The notes under the pieces are model-generated. The model was given only the letters and a program-made list of their open reading frames with translations. It was not told where the DNA came from and made no database searches. Below are positions 1 through 9,078 of a stretch of DNA of 12,500 nt, piece by piece; the first letter of the stretch is position 1, and each line of letters starts with the position of its first letter. The DNA is from Cristatella mucedo (Eukaryota > Bryozoa > Phylactolaemata > Cristatellidae). The stretch is taken from positions 2,605,001 to 2,617,500 of the forward strand of contig WPIO01000056.1 of assembly GCA_009760855.2 (NCBI GenBank). The letters run 5' to 3'. The position numbers and the translations under genes were made by a program.

Positions 1-24
1 CACTGGCTTCGATAGAAGCCAGTG
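1..24. repeat. Perfect 10-bp inverted repeat with GATA loop
   Basis: CACTGGCTTC at 1-10 is the exact reverse complement of GAAGCCAGTG at 15-24, with a 4-base GATA loop. It lies at the window edge, so it may be part of something larger to the left. If one base is allowed for between 10 and 11, the plus strand reads close to H-W-L-P-I-E-A, a motif common in CR1/L2-type LINE reverse transcriptase tails. It may therefore be a transposon scrap rather than a functional hairpin. Confidence 0.6.
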
Positions 25-838
25 TCACCTGCACGTGGAGCTCTGCCCTGCCTGCCCAGCTCGCATGCAGGCCTCAGCCTGCATCGCCTGCCTGGCAACG
101 AAGCCGCATAGCTGGCTGCCCGCTGGCTACGGCCATGGCTACCTGCAGCGAGATTACCGCCCTATTGATGATCCCGAGTGCCCTTCCAGAGGACCCAGCC
201 TTCGTTGCCCCGAGCAGCCTGGCAACAAAGCCAAGCCGTCGGGCAGGCTTGGGCCAACCGAGATTGTTTAACTGCAAAGTGTAAAACGTGCTTTGCTTAC
301 GTGCTAAATCTCCGCAGTACCTTAGAACCGCTCTCCTCCCCTTTTCCCCTTCTTTCTCTTTCCCCTCAAGAATGATCGCCAGACTTCGGCCAATGATAGG
401 CGACTGCAGCGGCATCTGCTCACCGTGTAATGCATACATTACGGTTTTCATTTAATGGAAAAAGCTCAGCTCGTAGGGTCGCGAACAGACAAGTTTGCAA
501 TGTAACGTAATGAGATGAACTTGCAAAAGCTATGCAAACAGATTCACTTGCAAAGTAATGAGATCTACTAATTGAAGCAAGAAAGTCATGTGGCAAGATG
601 GCGACCACTACCTCCGGGAGTGACAATAGACGTGTGACTGTGACTCAGGGGCAGTGAGCTACTCGTATAACGTAATTCATTTCGGTCCGTTTCCCTGCAA
701 AGTCACGAGCTCACAAGTAGTTGTATCGATGGAGGGTTACAGAATTGCTCGCAAAGCCTGCCTTGGCCGACCTTGACTTTGCAGTGCGTAAACGCACAGC
801 AGCAGAGGCAAGTGAGGCTGACGTCGACCTGAGGGCCG
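25..838. other. Stretch without a supported gene
   Basis: The open frames here are short, overlap on both strands and have no recognisable domain. Two weak internal duplications are visible. One is CCTGGCAACGAAGCC near 91-105, echoed as CCTGGCAACAAAGCC near 218-232. The other is a degenerate repeat around GTAATGAGAT with TTGCAAA nearby, at about 495-575. Neither looks like a defined element. Nothing else stands out. Confidence 0.5.
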
Positions 839-2936
839 GTGCAGAGGAGGCCGATATATAGCAGCCGTAGCCGTTCGGCTTTGGAGTGTCGGCTGCAGCT
901 GCAGCAACTGCTTTATGGCCTGAGCTGCATTCGGGTTGTCACCACCGGTAGTGATCAGCCTGTAGTGAGCCCTGAAACCACTTATAGCAGTTATTTATTT
1001 TTCCCAATCGAGCGCCGACACGGACCGGACGCTGGCGAATAGGTACTGGTGCTGAAGACGCGCTCCTTCTCGCTCGGCGCTCGGCGGCCGCGGCTCTCGG
1101 CACTGCTGCACGACCTAGATCGTGGGCTCGAGGCTTGAAGCAGAAAATATATAATAGCATTAATGTTACTAATAAAGCTTCGAACTCCGACGAGCAAGCT
1201 TGTTTCCGAATGGATTGTGGTAGAGATCATCGTCTCTTCGCCTGAAAGTTGTGAAAGACTAACAAGTGTATGTGAGGATTTGAAAGATGGAAAAATACGA
1301 GTACGGACCGTAAACGTGCATCACGAAGTCTTGTTTTTTGACCAAACCATACTTTGGCTCCCTAAAGCCAGTGCACCTGAACGGGCGGGACGCCTTTTTG
1401 TCTATTGAAGCTACAAATCTAGTTTGCCGATCTCTCAGCTATCCACAAAACGGTAAATTGACTTCCAAGCAATACATGAGCGATTGGCTGTTAAGACCTG
1501 ATAAGCGAGAAATTCGGCAACAGGCAGATTTTAAGGTTGGTCAACTTCCTACCTAATGCTAATACACTGGCCAAATTCCACCGCGAAATTCCTCTGCTCT
1601 GCAAGATTTCTGGACGACGGCAACGAAGCAGCAGCGAACGTCACCACTATGCAGGCATTCGTGCCTTTGTCAGTCAGGCGAGTCTTTTGAAAATGCGTGT
1701 CGCCACGAGACCCTGTTCCTTGACCCAATGGTTTTTTTTTTATTTGGGTATCCGCTTGCAGCCCGAAGTCGGTGGCTTCAAAGCCTTTAATATCGGCTGT
1801 GCCATTGAGAACGTATTACGCAAACATCGCCCGACCGCTAGCTAAATGCAGTCTCGAGCGTATCGCGAGCAGGCCTGGGCTATCGGGGCTAAAGCCTTTC
1901 GTGAGCAGCCGATCCGGAGCGACTTTGCCCGATGGCCGCCCGCATCGTCAGCCCAGGTGAAGGTATCAATTCATCCCCGGACGCCAATTTCGCACAATCT
2001 CGGCGAAGCGTACGTTGCTGCGTGCGCTGCCCTCTCTCGTTCATTTCCTAAGAGCCAGAAATGGTCGGAACCGAACGGAATTAGCCGGCCGCACGCGAGC
2101 AGCAACGAGGACGCTCGCTGAGACTCGAGCGTCGAGGTCGAGGAGCTGGGAAGCTCAAGGTCGCACCACCGTTCAAGCGATGGATGACGAGCCGACGTCG
2201 TGCGAACCTGTCTAGCAGCTCGAGGTTTCGTGAGAACGCCATCCGAGTGAGATGGATAGGCTGCGGGTGCGAAGGCTTGCGGAATCATCAGCTCCCTGGC
2301 CACGGCCCCCTCCCAGGAATGCATCTAGTTGCCAATCCACAATGCAGCTGCCAAGTTTTTTTCGTGTTTTTGAACCGCCGACGGCAATTAGTCACGCGGC
2401 TTGCTTTTTCTTGGAATCGGCTGGTCGGAGACACCGCCCGAAGGTCGTCGCTGCTGTCAGCACCTTAACTGATAGTGGGAGGCGGCTGGCCCCTGGCCGG
2501 CGGTCTGGTCCAGCCGACTGGCCGGCGGTCGGGGCAGCTAGGGTTCGATTGGGGGAAGAACACGCCTGAAAGAGTTACCCGAAGAACGAGCTTCGTTCTT
2601 AGAGTCTGCATAGCAAACAAGACGACGACTTACTGAGCATATTATTGCATTAATAATTGCATGGTCTTAAAAAAAGCTAGATTGCACCTAGCAGAAGTTA
2701 TTAGGGAGCGGAATCGGGCTTCAGGTCACGTGAGTCACGGAGCTCGAGAGTCGCACAAGCAAGCATCTACAGCTTCTTCTATAAGTAATCTAGCTAAGCA
2801 AAGTTTAGCTAAGTACGCTTGTCAGTTATGCTACGATCTGCTTAGCAGTTGGTGTTTTGATGCCACAGCCCCACCTCTACTGACTTGGGAAAAGGAGCGA
2901 GCTGTGGGTGCAGGGTATTCTTTTGGGCACTGTCGC
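839..2936. other. Stretch without a supported gene
   Basis: I find no homology-like protein and no tandem repeat in this stretch. A TATATA sits at 855-860 in a CAG-rich context and an AATAAA at 1171-1176. These could be chance matches to promoter and polyadenylation signals, because no coding frame lies between them. Open frames up to 117 codons occur on both strands, mostly in GC-rich parts around 1970-2570 where stop codons are rare, and they overlap one another. A T-run lies at about 1731-1742. Confidence 0.45.
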
Positions 2937-2978
2937 CAGCAGCAGCAGCAGTAGCAGCGGCAACAGTAGCAGCAGTAC
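2937..2978 (+). repeat. Imperfect CAG trinucleotide tract
   Basis: The tract starts with CAGCAGCAGCAGCAG and continues with TAG, CGG and CAA variants in the same three-base rhythm. In one frame it reads polyglutamine, and that frame stops at a TAG inside the tract. It therefore looks like a non-coding microsatellite rather than a conserved Q-rich protein segment. It lies just upstream of the large inverted repeat at 3000-3062. Confidence 0.75.
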
Positions 2979-2999
2979 TGGAGAAGCAGCCAGGCTACC

Positions 3000-3062
3000 G
3001 ACACAGCGATCACCGATCGCTGTGACAGAGACAGAGAGACAGAGATCGGTGATCGCTGTGTC
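3000..3062. repeat. 19-bp perfect inverted repeat with a nested, competing 10-bp hairpin
   Basis: The 19 bases at 3000-3018 (starting GACACAGCGATC) are the exact reverse complement of 3044-3062, separated by 25 bases rich in ACAGAG. Inside it, CACAGCGATC at 3002-3011 also pairs perfectly with GATCGCTGTG at 3015-3024 across a 3-base ACC loop. The same left arm can thus form a tight local hairpin or the longer stem, but not both. GATCGCTGTG occurs twice in direct orientation (3015 and 3051). No transposon ends or coding frame explain it. It could be a small RNA precursor-like fold, a recombination product or a decayed palindrome. Confidence 0.85.
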
Positions 3063-3802
3063 CGATCGCCGAGCCGTTGAGTAGCTAGTGGGAAGAGTGG
3101 TCGTTCAGATTTGGTGGCCACAGATTTCTCGCTGCTTTATTTGCACAATCGCCAACCAAAAGCCTCCTTAAAAAGTTCAGTTTTCGGAGCTGCACTGGCA
3201 GTCGTTTGTATAAACGCTGCGCTTCGTGCACGTACGGTTAGCCGGACGAACATTTTTCGACCTACTGGGCAGCTGTCAGTGGCAGCCATCTTGGGCGCCG
3301 GTTGCTATGCTGAGCACGAGCATTAGGATGAGCACGGAGCACGGAGGAGAACTGAATTTGGAGGTGCAATTGAGGAGAAGGAGGAGCTGAAGGTGATTGT
3401 CAAGTCCGCAGAAGCAATAACAGAGACTGCTAGCCGTATTCGTAGACTAACAAAGCAGCAAACTTGAGCAGACTACGTCACAATTAGGGCATTGCTGCAT
3501 AGACGGCACGACAGAGACGTGGAGCTGCTGCTGGCCTCTGGGTGCAGCTGAGCTCGATGGACCCGATTTCCTCATCTTCATGCACGCGGCTACCGATGCC
3601 AAGCAGTCTTTGCTCTCGACTAGATGGCGTGCCTGAAAAGTGTGCCGAGGGCCGCGAAACATGGCTGCCCGGCTCTTTTGCCCTCTGAGTTTTTCGCCAT
3701 CTGACCGAAACGGCCGATGCACTGGTGAGGTGCATCGCCTTTTCGCCCAGTCCCGCAATACCCTGGCCCTGCCTCTTCCTCCGACTGGCGTCGCCAGCGT
3801 GG
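3063..3802. other. Stretch without a supported gene
   Basis: Several overlapping open frames of about 70-105 codons occur on both strands, but none has a recognisable domain and no frame is clearly better than its shadows. Purine-rich patches lie near 3340-3395. I see no RNA gene or repeat. Confidence 0.4.
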
Positions 3803-3900
3803 CACGGCGGCGGCAGCAGCGGCAGCCGCTCCGGTGGCTGCCGTCTGGGCGCCTAGAGGCAGCAGACGGCAGTGGCGACGGCTGCAGCAGCAGTCGCTAT
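3803..3900 (+). repeat. Imperfect CGG/CAG-rich low-complexity tract
   Basis: GGCGGCGGCAGCAGCGGCAG at about 3807-3826 is followed by spaced CAG and CGG units up to CAGCAGCAG near 3884-3892. On the minus strand the first part reads as an alanine run in one open frame. No flanking domain indicates that either reading is translated. It resembles the tracts at 2937 and 11445, so this locus has several separate CAG-type tracts. Confidence 0.6.
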
Positions 3901-4139
3901 CGCCTACAACAGAAGAAGAGCCGTCCATTCACCGGATTCGCTTGCTGGCGCCAATGAGGCTGAGCCAATTACCAAACCTATCGTCGAGTGCTAGTCAGCC
4001 GACCGGCAGACCGACCTGCCAACGGGGCTCATCCGGGTCTGAGAAACTAAGCCACGCGGAGGAGAAGACAAAGGCAGGCCGAAGGAAAGATGATTAAGTG
4101 TACTTAGCAAACAGCCGCCGAAGAGCCTATTGCTGACCC

Positions 4140-4350
<211 letters not shown>

Positions 4351-4373
4351 CCTAATTGCCATGCTCTTTCCAG

Positions 4374-4582
4374 ATTGAGAGCTGCCGAGTGGTTAGTCCA
4401 GAGTCGTTGCAGCCTCAGATGAACGACCGTAGGGTAGATGTTGTCAATGATGGTGTCAACCATAGGGCTGATGTCGTCCAGTGTGCCAGTAATTCCACCA
4501 CTCTCACTCTCCGAGTCAGTGCAGCGACTACGAACAAGTGCAGCAGAAGAACCCTTTCTTTGCCATCTCAGCTTCAGTCATT
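4374..4582 (+). CDS. Candidate internal exon, possibly the C-terminal half of a PDZ domain
   Basis: The exon is flanked by an acceptor (pyrimidine-rich GCTCTTTCCAG ending at 4373) and a GTAAGT donor starting at 4583. It is 209 bp and open in the frame beginning at 4374, giving 69 codons plus two bases; the frame runs into a TAA that overlaps the donor, as expected at a real exon end. The residues resemble a PDZ domain from about strand B to strand F: V-V-S-P-E-S near 6-11 (like the SPA turn), N-D-R-R-V-D-V-V near 17-24 (like GDRILEV), H-R-A-D-V-V-Q near 30-36 (like the helix-B segment HADVVQ) and N-S-T-T-L-T-L-R-V at 40-48 (last strand). The loop between residues 24 and 30 is shorter than usual, so the domain could be decayed or my alignment wrong. 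PDZ domains bind C-terminal peptides of membrane and scaffold proteins. I could not find a preceding GLGF exon in the window. A chance open frame is the main alternative. Confidence 0.4.
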
Positions 4583-4662
4583 GTAAGTGACTTTGTCAGA
4601 CATGCTCCTAAGTTTATAGTGAGGTTTCTCTTCCTCTTTCCTGAGTCTTCCTTTCAAGCCAG

Positions 4663-4801
4663 TCACCTACTTGTTCCAAAACGGTTGCAATCGTTAGCTG
4701 AATTGCTGTTCGGCTTACCTGGGCCTATTTGGATGTTTAGATTTTACATTCTTAGACCTAGGCCTAACCCAGGATGCTTCGATAGCACTCTACTCATGTA
4801 C
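4663..4801 (+). CDS. Weak downstream exon candidate
   Basis: A long pyrimidine-rich stretch (4621-4660) ends in an AG at 4661-4662, and a GTATGT donor begins at 4802. The 139 bp are open in the one frame that would continue from the exon at 4374-4582 across an 80-bp intron (donor phase 2, then one base to complete the codon). The encoded stretch is hydrophobic and proline-rich (for example A-E-L-L-F-G-L-P-G-P-I-W-M-F) and matches no family I know. The frame stays open past the donor to 5056. Phase compatibility is the only real support. Confidence 0.15.
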
Positions 4802-5671
4802 GTATGTGTCTCACTAACCAGGATGATTCCAAAGTTGTCTATAGCATCCCGAGTCATCGGACAATATCCCAAGCAGACTCCATTCCCTGCGTGCAGCTCT
4901 TTTGCACTATGCGTATCTGTAGCTGGGGCCGTCGCAGGACTAAGCAAAAAAAGGGGAGCAGCCATATTGTCCTTTACCGATGGTTTAGATTGCTCTACGG
5001 CAAATCGCTATGGCAATCGTCCTGTTCGGCCCTCGAGGTCATTAAAAGGAGGCTAGGATGGGGCCGGGGTTAGGTTGAACCACTGGAGATTGGATCCCGT
5101 ATTATAAACACGTATATATAGAGGCACGCTATTGTCGGATTACAGGTTTTGACACTCATCAACTCGTGTGCTCAAGTCTAAACTGTTACTGAAGTTCTAG
5201 CTTGTCTATTTTCAATTTTTCTTTCACGGGGCCCTTAAATGATTGATAAAGATGCTCCAGGTAGACCTCGAGCATATTGATGCAATCGCATTAACTGGAG
5301 GAGGCCCTTGACCATCTTAAAAATAAAAGCAGCTGATTTAATTTAAGCCTCAGTTCTGTAGCAGCAGGAGAACCGTAACGGCTGTCGCCACTGCTTGCAG
5401 CTGGCAATAAGGAATCGCCCAATGCCGCATTCAAACCCGAAACCTTGGTCGTGAAGAACGTGCACCTTACCCGGGCCTCGGTGCGCACCTTTGAGGCCGG
5501 CATGTCAACGGGCAAGCTAGAGAGAAGGTGAAGAAGGCAGCACCAGACGACTGGTGCCAGGCAGCCAGGCAGCCGATCTGATCAGATCCATCCGGTCCGA
5601 CTTTGTGCACACGTGCTCCAAAGTTCAAACATCAACAAATTATCTGCTGACAATCTCCCTCTCCTTTGCAG
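4802..5671. other. Stretch without a supported gene
   Basis: A TATATATA lies at about 5112-5119 (CGTATATATAGAGG), which could be a TATA element, but no gene start follows that I can defend. A 50-codon open stretch without a start codon runs from about 5377 to 5530 in the plus strand and includes the run V-V-K-N-V-H-L-T-R. It has a poor acceptor-like TTGCAG in front and no family match. The remainder is unremarkable. Confidence 0.35.
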
Positions 5672-5850
5672 CTAAGCTGTTATCTGGGCTCCCTGTCCTG
5701 TGGTTTAATAGAAGCACTAGTTGCTCCCTACCCCAGGGGTTGATAGGATTCCTCATCGCTAGCAAGCCTAATCTTTTTATCGTGTCTACTAAAACCAGAA
5801 CGCACGCGAGCCAAACGTGCTGTAGTGTGGCTCAGCTCGTGAGACAGCAG
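5672..5850 (+). CDS. Exon candidate between strong splice signals, product unknown
   Basis: The acceptor is a good match to consensus: CTGAC at 5647-5651 as a branch site with its A about 21 bases before the AG, then CTCCCTCTCCTTTGCAG ending at 5671. The donor CAG followed by GTAACG begins at 5851. One frame stays open through all 179 bp (entry phase 1, exit phase 0). It encodes a stretch with a hydrophobic patch, G-L-I-G-F-L-I-A-S, and ends in R-Q-Q. I recognise no domain. Its entry phase does not fit direct splicing from the exon ending at 4582, and the same frame stays open beyond the donor to 5985, so the evidence is the splice signals alone. Confidence 0.2.
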
Positions 5851-6229
5851 GTAACGAAGTGGTTTAGGGAATGCTTCATCGAGTTGGGCAGAGCTTCAAT
5901 CTGGTATGCAATGACTGGCAGCTGTTCTAATGTGCCTGCCAGTTTACTCGAGCTAGAGGCTCCGACCGCGACCTGGCTCTTGCTCTAGAGAGCTGTTTGC
6001 TGCCATCAGCTGGCTTGACCATGTGACTTCAGTCGATCGCCAAGCCTACCCCCACCCAACAATAGCAAGAAGCTTCATTTACTGCCTCTTATGATGATTC
6101 ATGCAGCTCACCGGTGCCTGTACTGATATCGAATAAGTGTGATCTGTATCCTGCCTCAATTCTGTATCTGATGCTGCAGATCCTGGCTGCCGTTATTGAC
6201 TCAATGACGGCCACTGTGCTTAGAAATGC
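5851..6229. other. Stretch without a supported gene
   Basis: The open frame that covers 5554-5985 continues into this part and ends shortly after a CTCGAGCTAGAG segment. It has no recognisable domain. No repeat, RNA gene or transposon end is visible. Confidence 0.35.
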
Positions 6230-6420
6230 CACCACCCCCTCTCTCTCTTTGACTCCTCATTCTCATTCATTCTCCTCATCCTCCTTCTCCTCATCCTCAT
6301 ATCATCCTCCTTCTCCTCATCCTCATATCATCCTCCTTCTCCTCATCCTCATTTCCTCATCATTGCCTCCTGTTCTCCATTCTTCCTCATCTCTTCCTTC
6401 TACTCTTCCTCATCTCCCAG
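6230..6420 (+). repeat. Pyrimidine-rich region with a 26-bp tandem repeat
   Basis: The plus strand is almost entirely C and T with scattered A. Within it, three near-identical 26-base units start at 6277, 6303 and 6329 (each CATCCTCCTTCTCC, then TCATCCTCATAT; the third ends ATTT). Shorter CTCAT and TTCCTCATC variants surround them. An open frame reads through as Ser/Pro-rich protein, but this follows from the base bias. The nearly one-sided purine/pyrimidine split could favour triplex (H-DNA) structures. Confidence 0.9.
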
Positions 6421-6895
6421 ACAGCCATTCCTATTCCTGTGATTGGCTTCCGGTGGAAGGGTCAGGGTCTGGCTAGACTACTTCTGGGCTTAATCCTGGC
6501 TAAATCCATGCTCAGGGTCAGCCCAGATCAAGGAAAATCCCCCCTGAAGCTTCCTGGTACACGTGCGGCCGATAATAACGTCCTCACAGCATGCGAGCTC
6601 GCGGGCTCGTGGATATGCATGGACATGGATGGATCAGATGCACGAACTGGAGAGTGCTGCCACGTTCATCCATCTCATGTTGTCATGCATGCGTCATGTT
6701 TGGCCGTGGCTCACCCTGTTTCCAAGACAGATGGGTCATTAGCGGCCATGCATCAATCATCATTTAGCAGAAATAGCTAGAAACAGATGAAGTCAGATAA
6801 TACACTCAAGAGCCCTCGAAATCAACATCTGGTACAGTGCTGACCTCTGCATTAAATGACCTGTGCCGGGTATCGTGATCCAAACTGCATGGCTC
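6421..6895. other. Stretch without a supported gene
   Basis: One plus-strand open frame (6439-6777) has no recognisable domain. ATGCAT and CATG occur repeatedly between about 6605 and 6750 without forming an ordered repeat. No RNA gene or transposon end is visible. Confidence 0.35.
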
Positions 6896-7071
6896 AATTA
6901 TATTAATCAATTATATATATATTAATTATATTATATTATATATTATATATAATTTATTGTAATATATATATATATATAATATATAATTTATTATATAGTA
7001 TATATTATATTATGTATATATCAATTATATATATATATATGGTATAATCAAGTATACTAAATATGCAAACA

Positions 7072-7111
<40 letters not shown>
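6896..7111. repeat. Almost pure A+T block ending in a perfect (AT)n run
   Basis: Only a handful of G or C bases occur across this block. It consists of TATATA, TTATAT and AATTTATT motifs, and 7075-7111 is a perfect alternating AT run. The minus-strand tRNA-like segment at 7111-7210 points into it, so at least the last part may be the 3' tail of that element. It could also act as an easily unwound region. Confidence 0.95.
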
Positions 7112-7113
<2 letters not shown>

Positions 7114-7210
7114 TCACGTGCTCTTGGGGTGCTATCACTTATGCCTCGGGGCTCGAGCCCACGACCTCAGTCAGACCAGGCGAGCACCTTAACCGCTAGA
7201 CCAAACTAAA
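7111..7210 (-). mobile_element. tRNA-derived SINE-like head with A and B boxes
   Basis: On the minus strand, TGGTCTAGCGG (7203-7193) matches the RNA polymerase III A box, and GGCTCGAGCCC (7159-7149) resembles the B box (consensus GGTTCGANTCC). They are 33 bases apart, as in tRNA genes. A D-arm can be folded (GTCT with AGGT), but the anticodon stem, T-stem and acceptor stem are poor, so a working tRNA is unlikely. About 30 bases follow the tRNA-like part before a (TA)n tail begins, a layout seen in short SINEs with simple-repeat tails. A decayed single tRNA pseudogene is the alternative; further copies in the genome would distinguish them. Confidence 0.5.
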
Positions 7211-7271
7211 AGCACTGACAATAGCCTGTGTGCTATGGCCGATACGGCACGTGACTTGTGACAGACTAAAG

Positions 7272-7560
7272 CAGAGGTCGGCAAAGGTTTCGGACTACAA
7301 GGCCATTTCAGGAGGTCAAGAAGGCACACTAGGCCAGAAGAAACCGCGCCCACTCCGCCGGCCCGGAGTGGGCGTGACCACACGGAAAAACAAACAAAAA
7401 GCCACAACTGACGCACAGACACGCATGGCAATTGTAGCGGTAGACATTCATCACCCCAACCCGGCCATGCGCTTCTGTTCATACAAGCATCTGAAAATAA
7501 AAAACATGGGGCCACAATTTAAAGTGCAACCGGCAGTAATTAAGGGGAACAAAACAGCAA
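7272..7560 (+). mobile_element. hAT-like DNA transposon terminal region (fragment or MITE)
   Basis: The sequence starting at 7272, CAGAGGTCGGCAAAGG, matches the CAGRGGTCGGCAA terminal inverted repeat typical of many animal hAT elements, and the following TTTCGGACTACAAGGCCA also fits that family. A GC-rich inverted repeat, CGCCCACTCCG at 7347-7357 with its complement at 7364-7374 around CCGGCC, lies 75 bp in, as in related non-autonomous elements. I find no opposite end (TTGCCGACCTCTG) and no matching 8-bp target duplication for GACTAAAG (7264-7271), so the element is probably truncated. The right boundary is uncertain; the (TA)n at 7590 may lie inside or outside it. No transposase is encoded. 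Confidence 0.5.
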
Positions 7561-7584
7561 CAATTCAAGTGCCTAGAAAGAGAT

Positions 7585-7589
<5 letters not shown>

Positions 7590-7651
<62 letters not shown>
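7590..7651. repeat. Perfect (TA)n microsatellite
   Basis: It is an uninterrupted alternating TA run of 62 bases. Open frames reading Tyr-Ile through it on both strands are artefacts. It lies just beyond the hAT-like sequence and might be a repeat carried within that element. Confidence 0.98.
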
Positions 7652-7653
<2 letters not shown>

Positions 7654-8021
7654 GCTATATCGTCGGCGTATTAATGTAATGTATCTCCGTCTGTAACTCC
7701 ACAAAGTCATATGGGCTACGTGGGTGTTACGCCGGACAGTTTTGTGTAGCGCACTCACAGCCCAAGTGGCTTTCGGTACGCATTCGGTAGCCAACGGACT
7801 TCATCTCTCGCACAAAGAGAAAGTGGGAAGCATAGCAGAGTCAGGAGAGCAGTTGAGGTAGCGAGTAGCATGGAAGTAGTAGCTCAGGACCGCTGAAAAG
7901 GATGAGCTATAGTCGGCAGCAGGAGAGTAGTCGTTGCGTAAGAATCGTGGAAGCGAGCTCCGCAGTCTAGGACCTACAGAGCTCAAGCTTCTACTGTCGC
8001 CAACGGTCTTTAAGCGGAGGA
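7652..8021. other. Stretch without a supported gene
   Basis: Only short shadow frames occur (for example 7801-8067 on the minus strand), with no domain. No transposon end or RNA gene is visible. The base composition rises in G+C towards 8000, leading into the CpG-rich region. Confidence 0.35.
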
Positions 8022-8989
8022 ATGGAGCTGCTAATTTATTTTTCTTGCAAGCTTCCGGTCTTGGCACACGCTGCGCATGCGCACACGCCGCCCTGCACCG
8101 CCTCTACCCGAGCTACTGAGGGTCTCGCGGCCACAACAAAATGCTGCGAACGTCGTCGATTGGGCGACGGGCCACGATTTGCCGCTTTTCCAAGGAGAAA
8201 AAAGCCTCCCCCCTCTCCCCGTTGGCCAGGGTGGAAGCGCCCGTCACGAGCTCGTCACCGCAGTAACCGCCGCAGGTGGCCTCTCTCTGGCAGCTCGATG
8301 ATGAGGAGTCACCTGCTTCCCCTCCCCCTTTCCTCACTTTCCAAGAAACGATCCGAGATAGCGACCGTCACGGGCGCAGGCGTCAGAGGCGCCGATTCTG
8401 ACCTGACGAGTGATTTGTTTAAGCAGCGCAAAGCTGTGCAATCGGAGCGCAACGTGGGTGCAATGGATTCCCTGGAATCGAGCGGAGCTCGATCCGCCGA
8501 CGCCGACGCCTTCCGATCCGATCCGATCGGATCGCTCGATCCACCGCCTTCCTGCAGCCGAAGCCGCAGAGGCCGGCCGATTTTGATCGACCATTCGCCG
8601 GCGAATTTCCCGACGGGAACGCGACGTCGCTCGAGTGTCGGCGGTCGAGCGGCGCGGGCGGCCGGCGGAGCGTCTCGCCGTGCCGCGCAGGAGCCGAGCA
8701 CTTGGATCGTGCTGTCGGATTCTGTTAGATTAAAGAAGAAGAAGAGGAGAGGAGGAGGAGATAAATCAAGGCTCGAAGCAGCCGAAATGAAGATATTCCA
8801 CGAACAGCGAGCAGCTGGCCAAGAATGGAAAGGATCAGCGGCAAATCAATCGGTGCTTCGGTTGAGCAGAGTAAAAACGCTTTATTATTCCTCGGAAGAA
8901 GTTCCATATAACCTCACTTTGACCTTGTATCTGGCAGGAGCAGGCTTCGCCAAAAAAAGCTTGCTGCCCTTCGAAACTCTTGGAGCGAG

Positions 8990-9078
<89 letters not shown>

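Noticed and set aside
865-945. F-G-F-G-V-S reading that resembles the start of a PDZ domain
   Set aside because: It is followed by a run of alanines from a GCA-rich tract and then stops, with no further PDZ residues; it lies 3.5 kb from the candidate exon.
839-1180. Small gene between TATATA at 855 and AATAAA at 1171
   Set aside because: The open frames there are short, overlap on both strands and show no domain; both signals are common by chance.
6430-6475. D-W-L-P-V-E reading that resembles a LINE RT tail
   Set aside because: Only five residues match and neither side continues the family pattern in any frame.
7140-7210. Functional tRNA gene on the minus strand
   Set aside because: A and B boxes are present, but the anticodon, T and acceptor stems do not pair properly.
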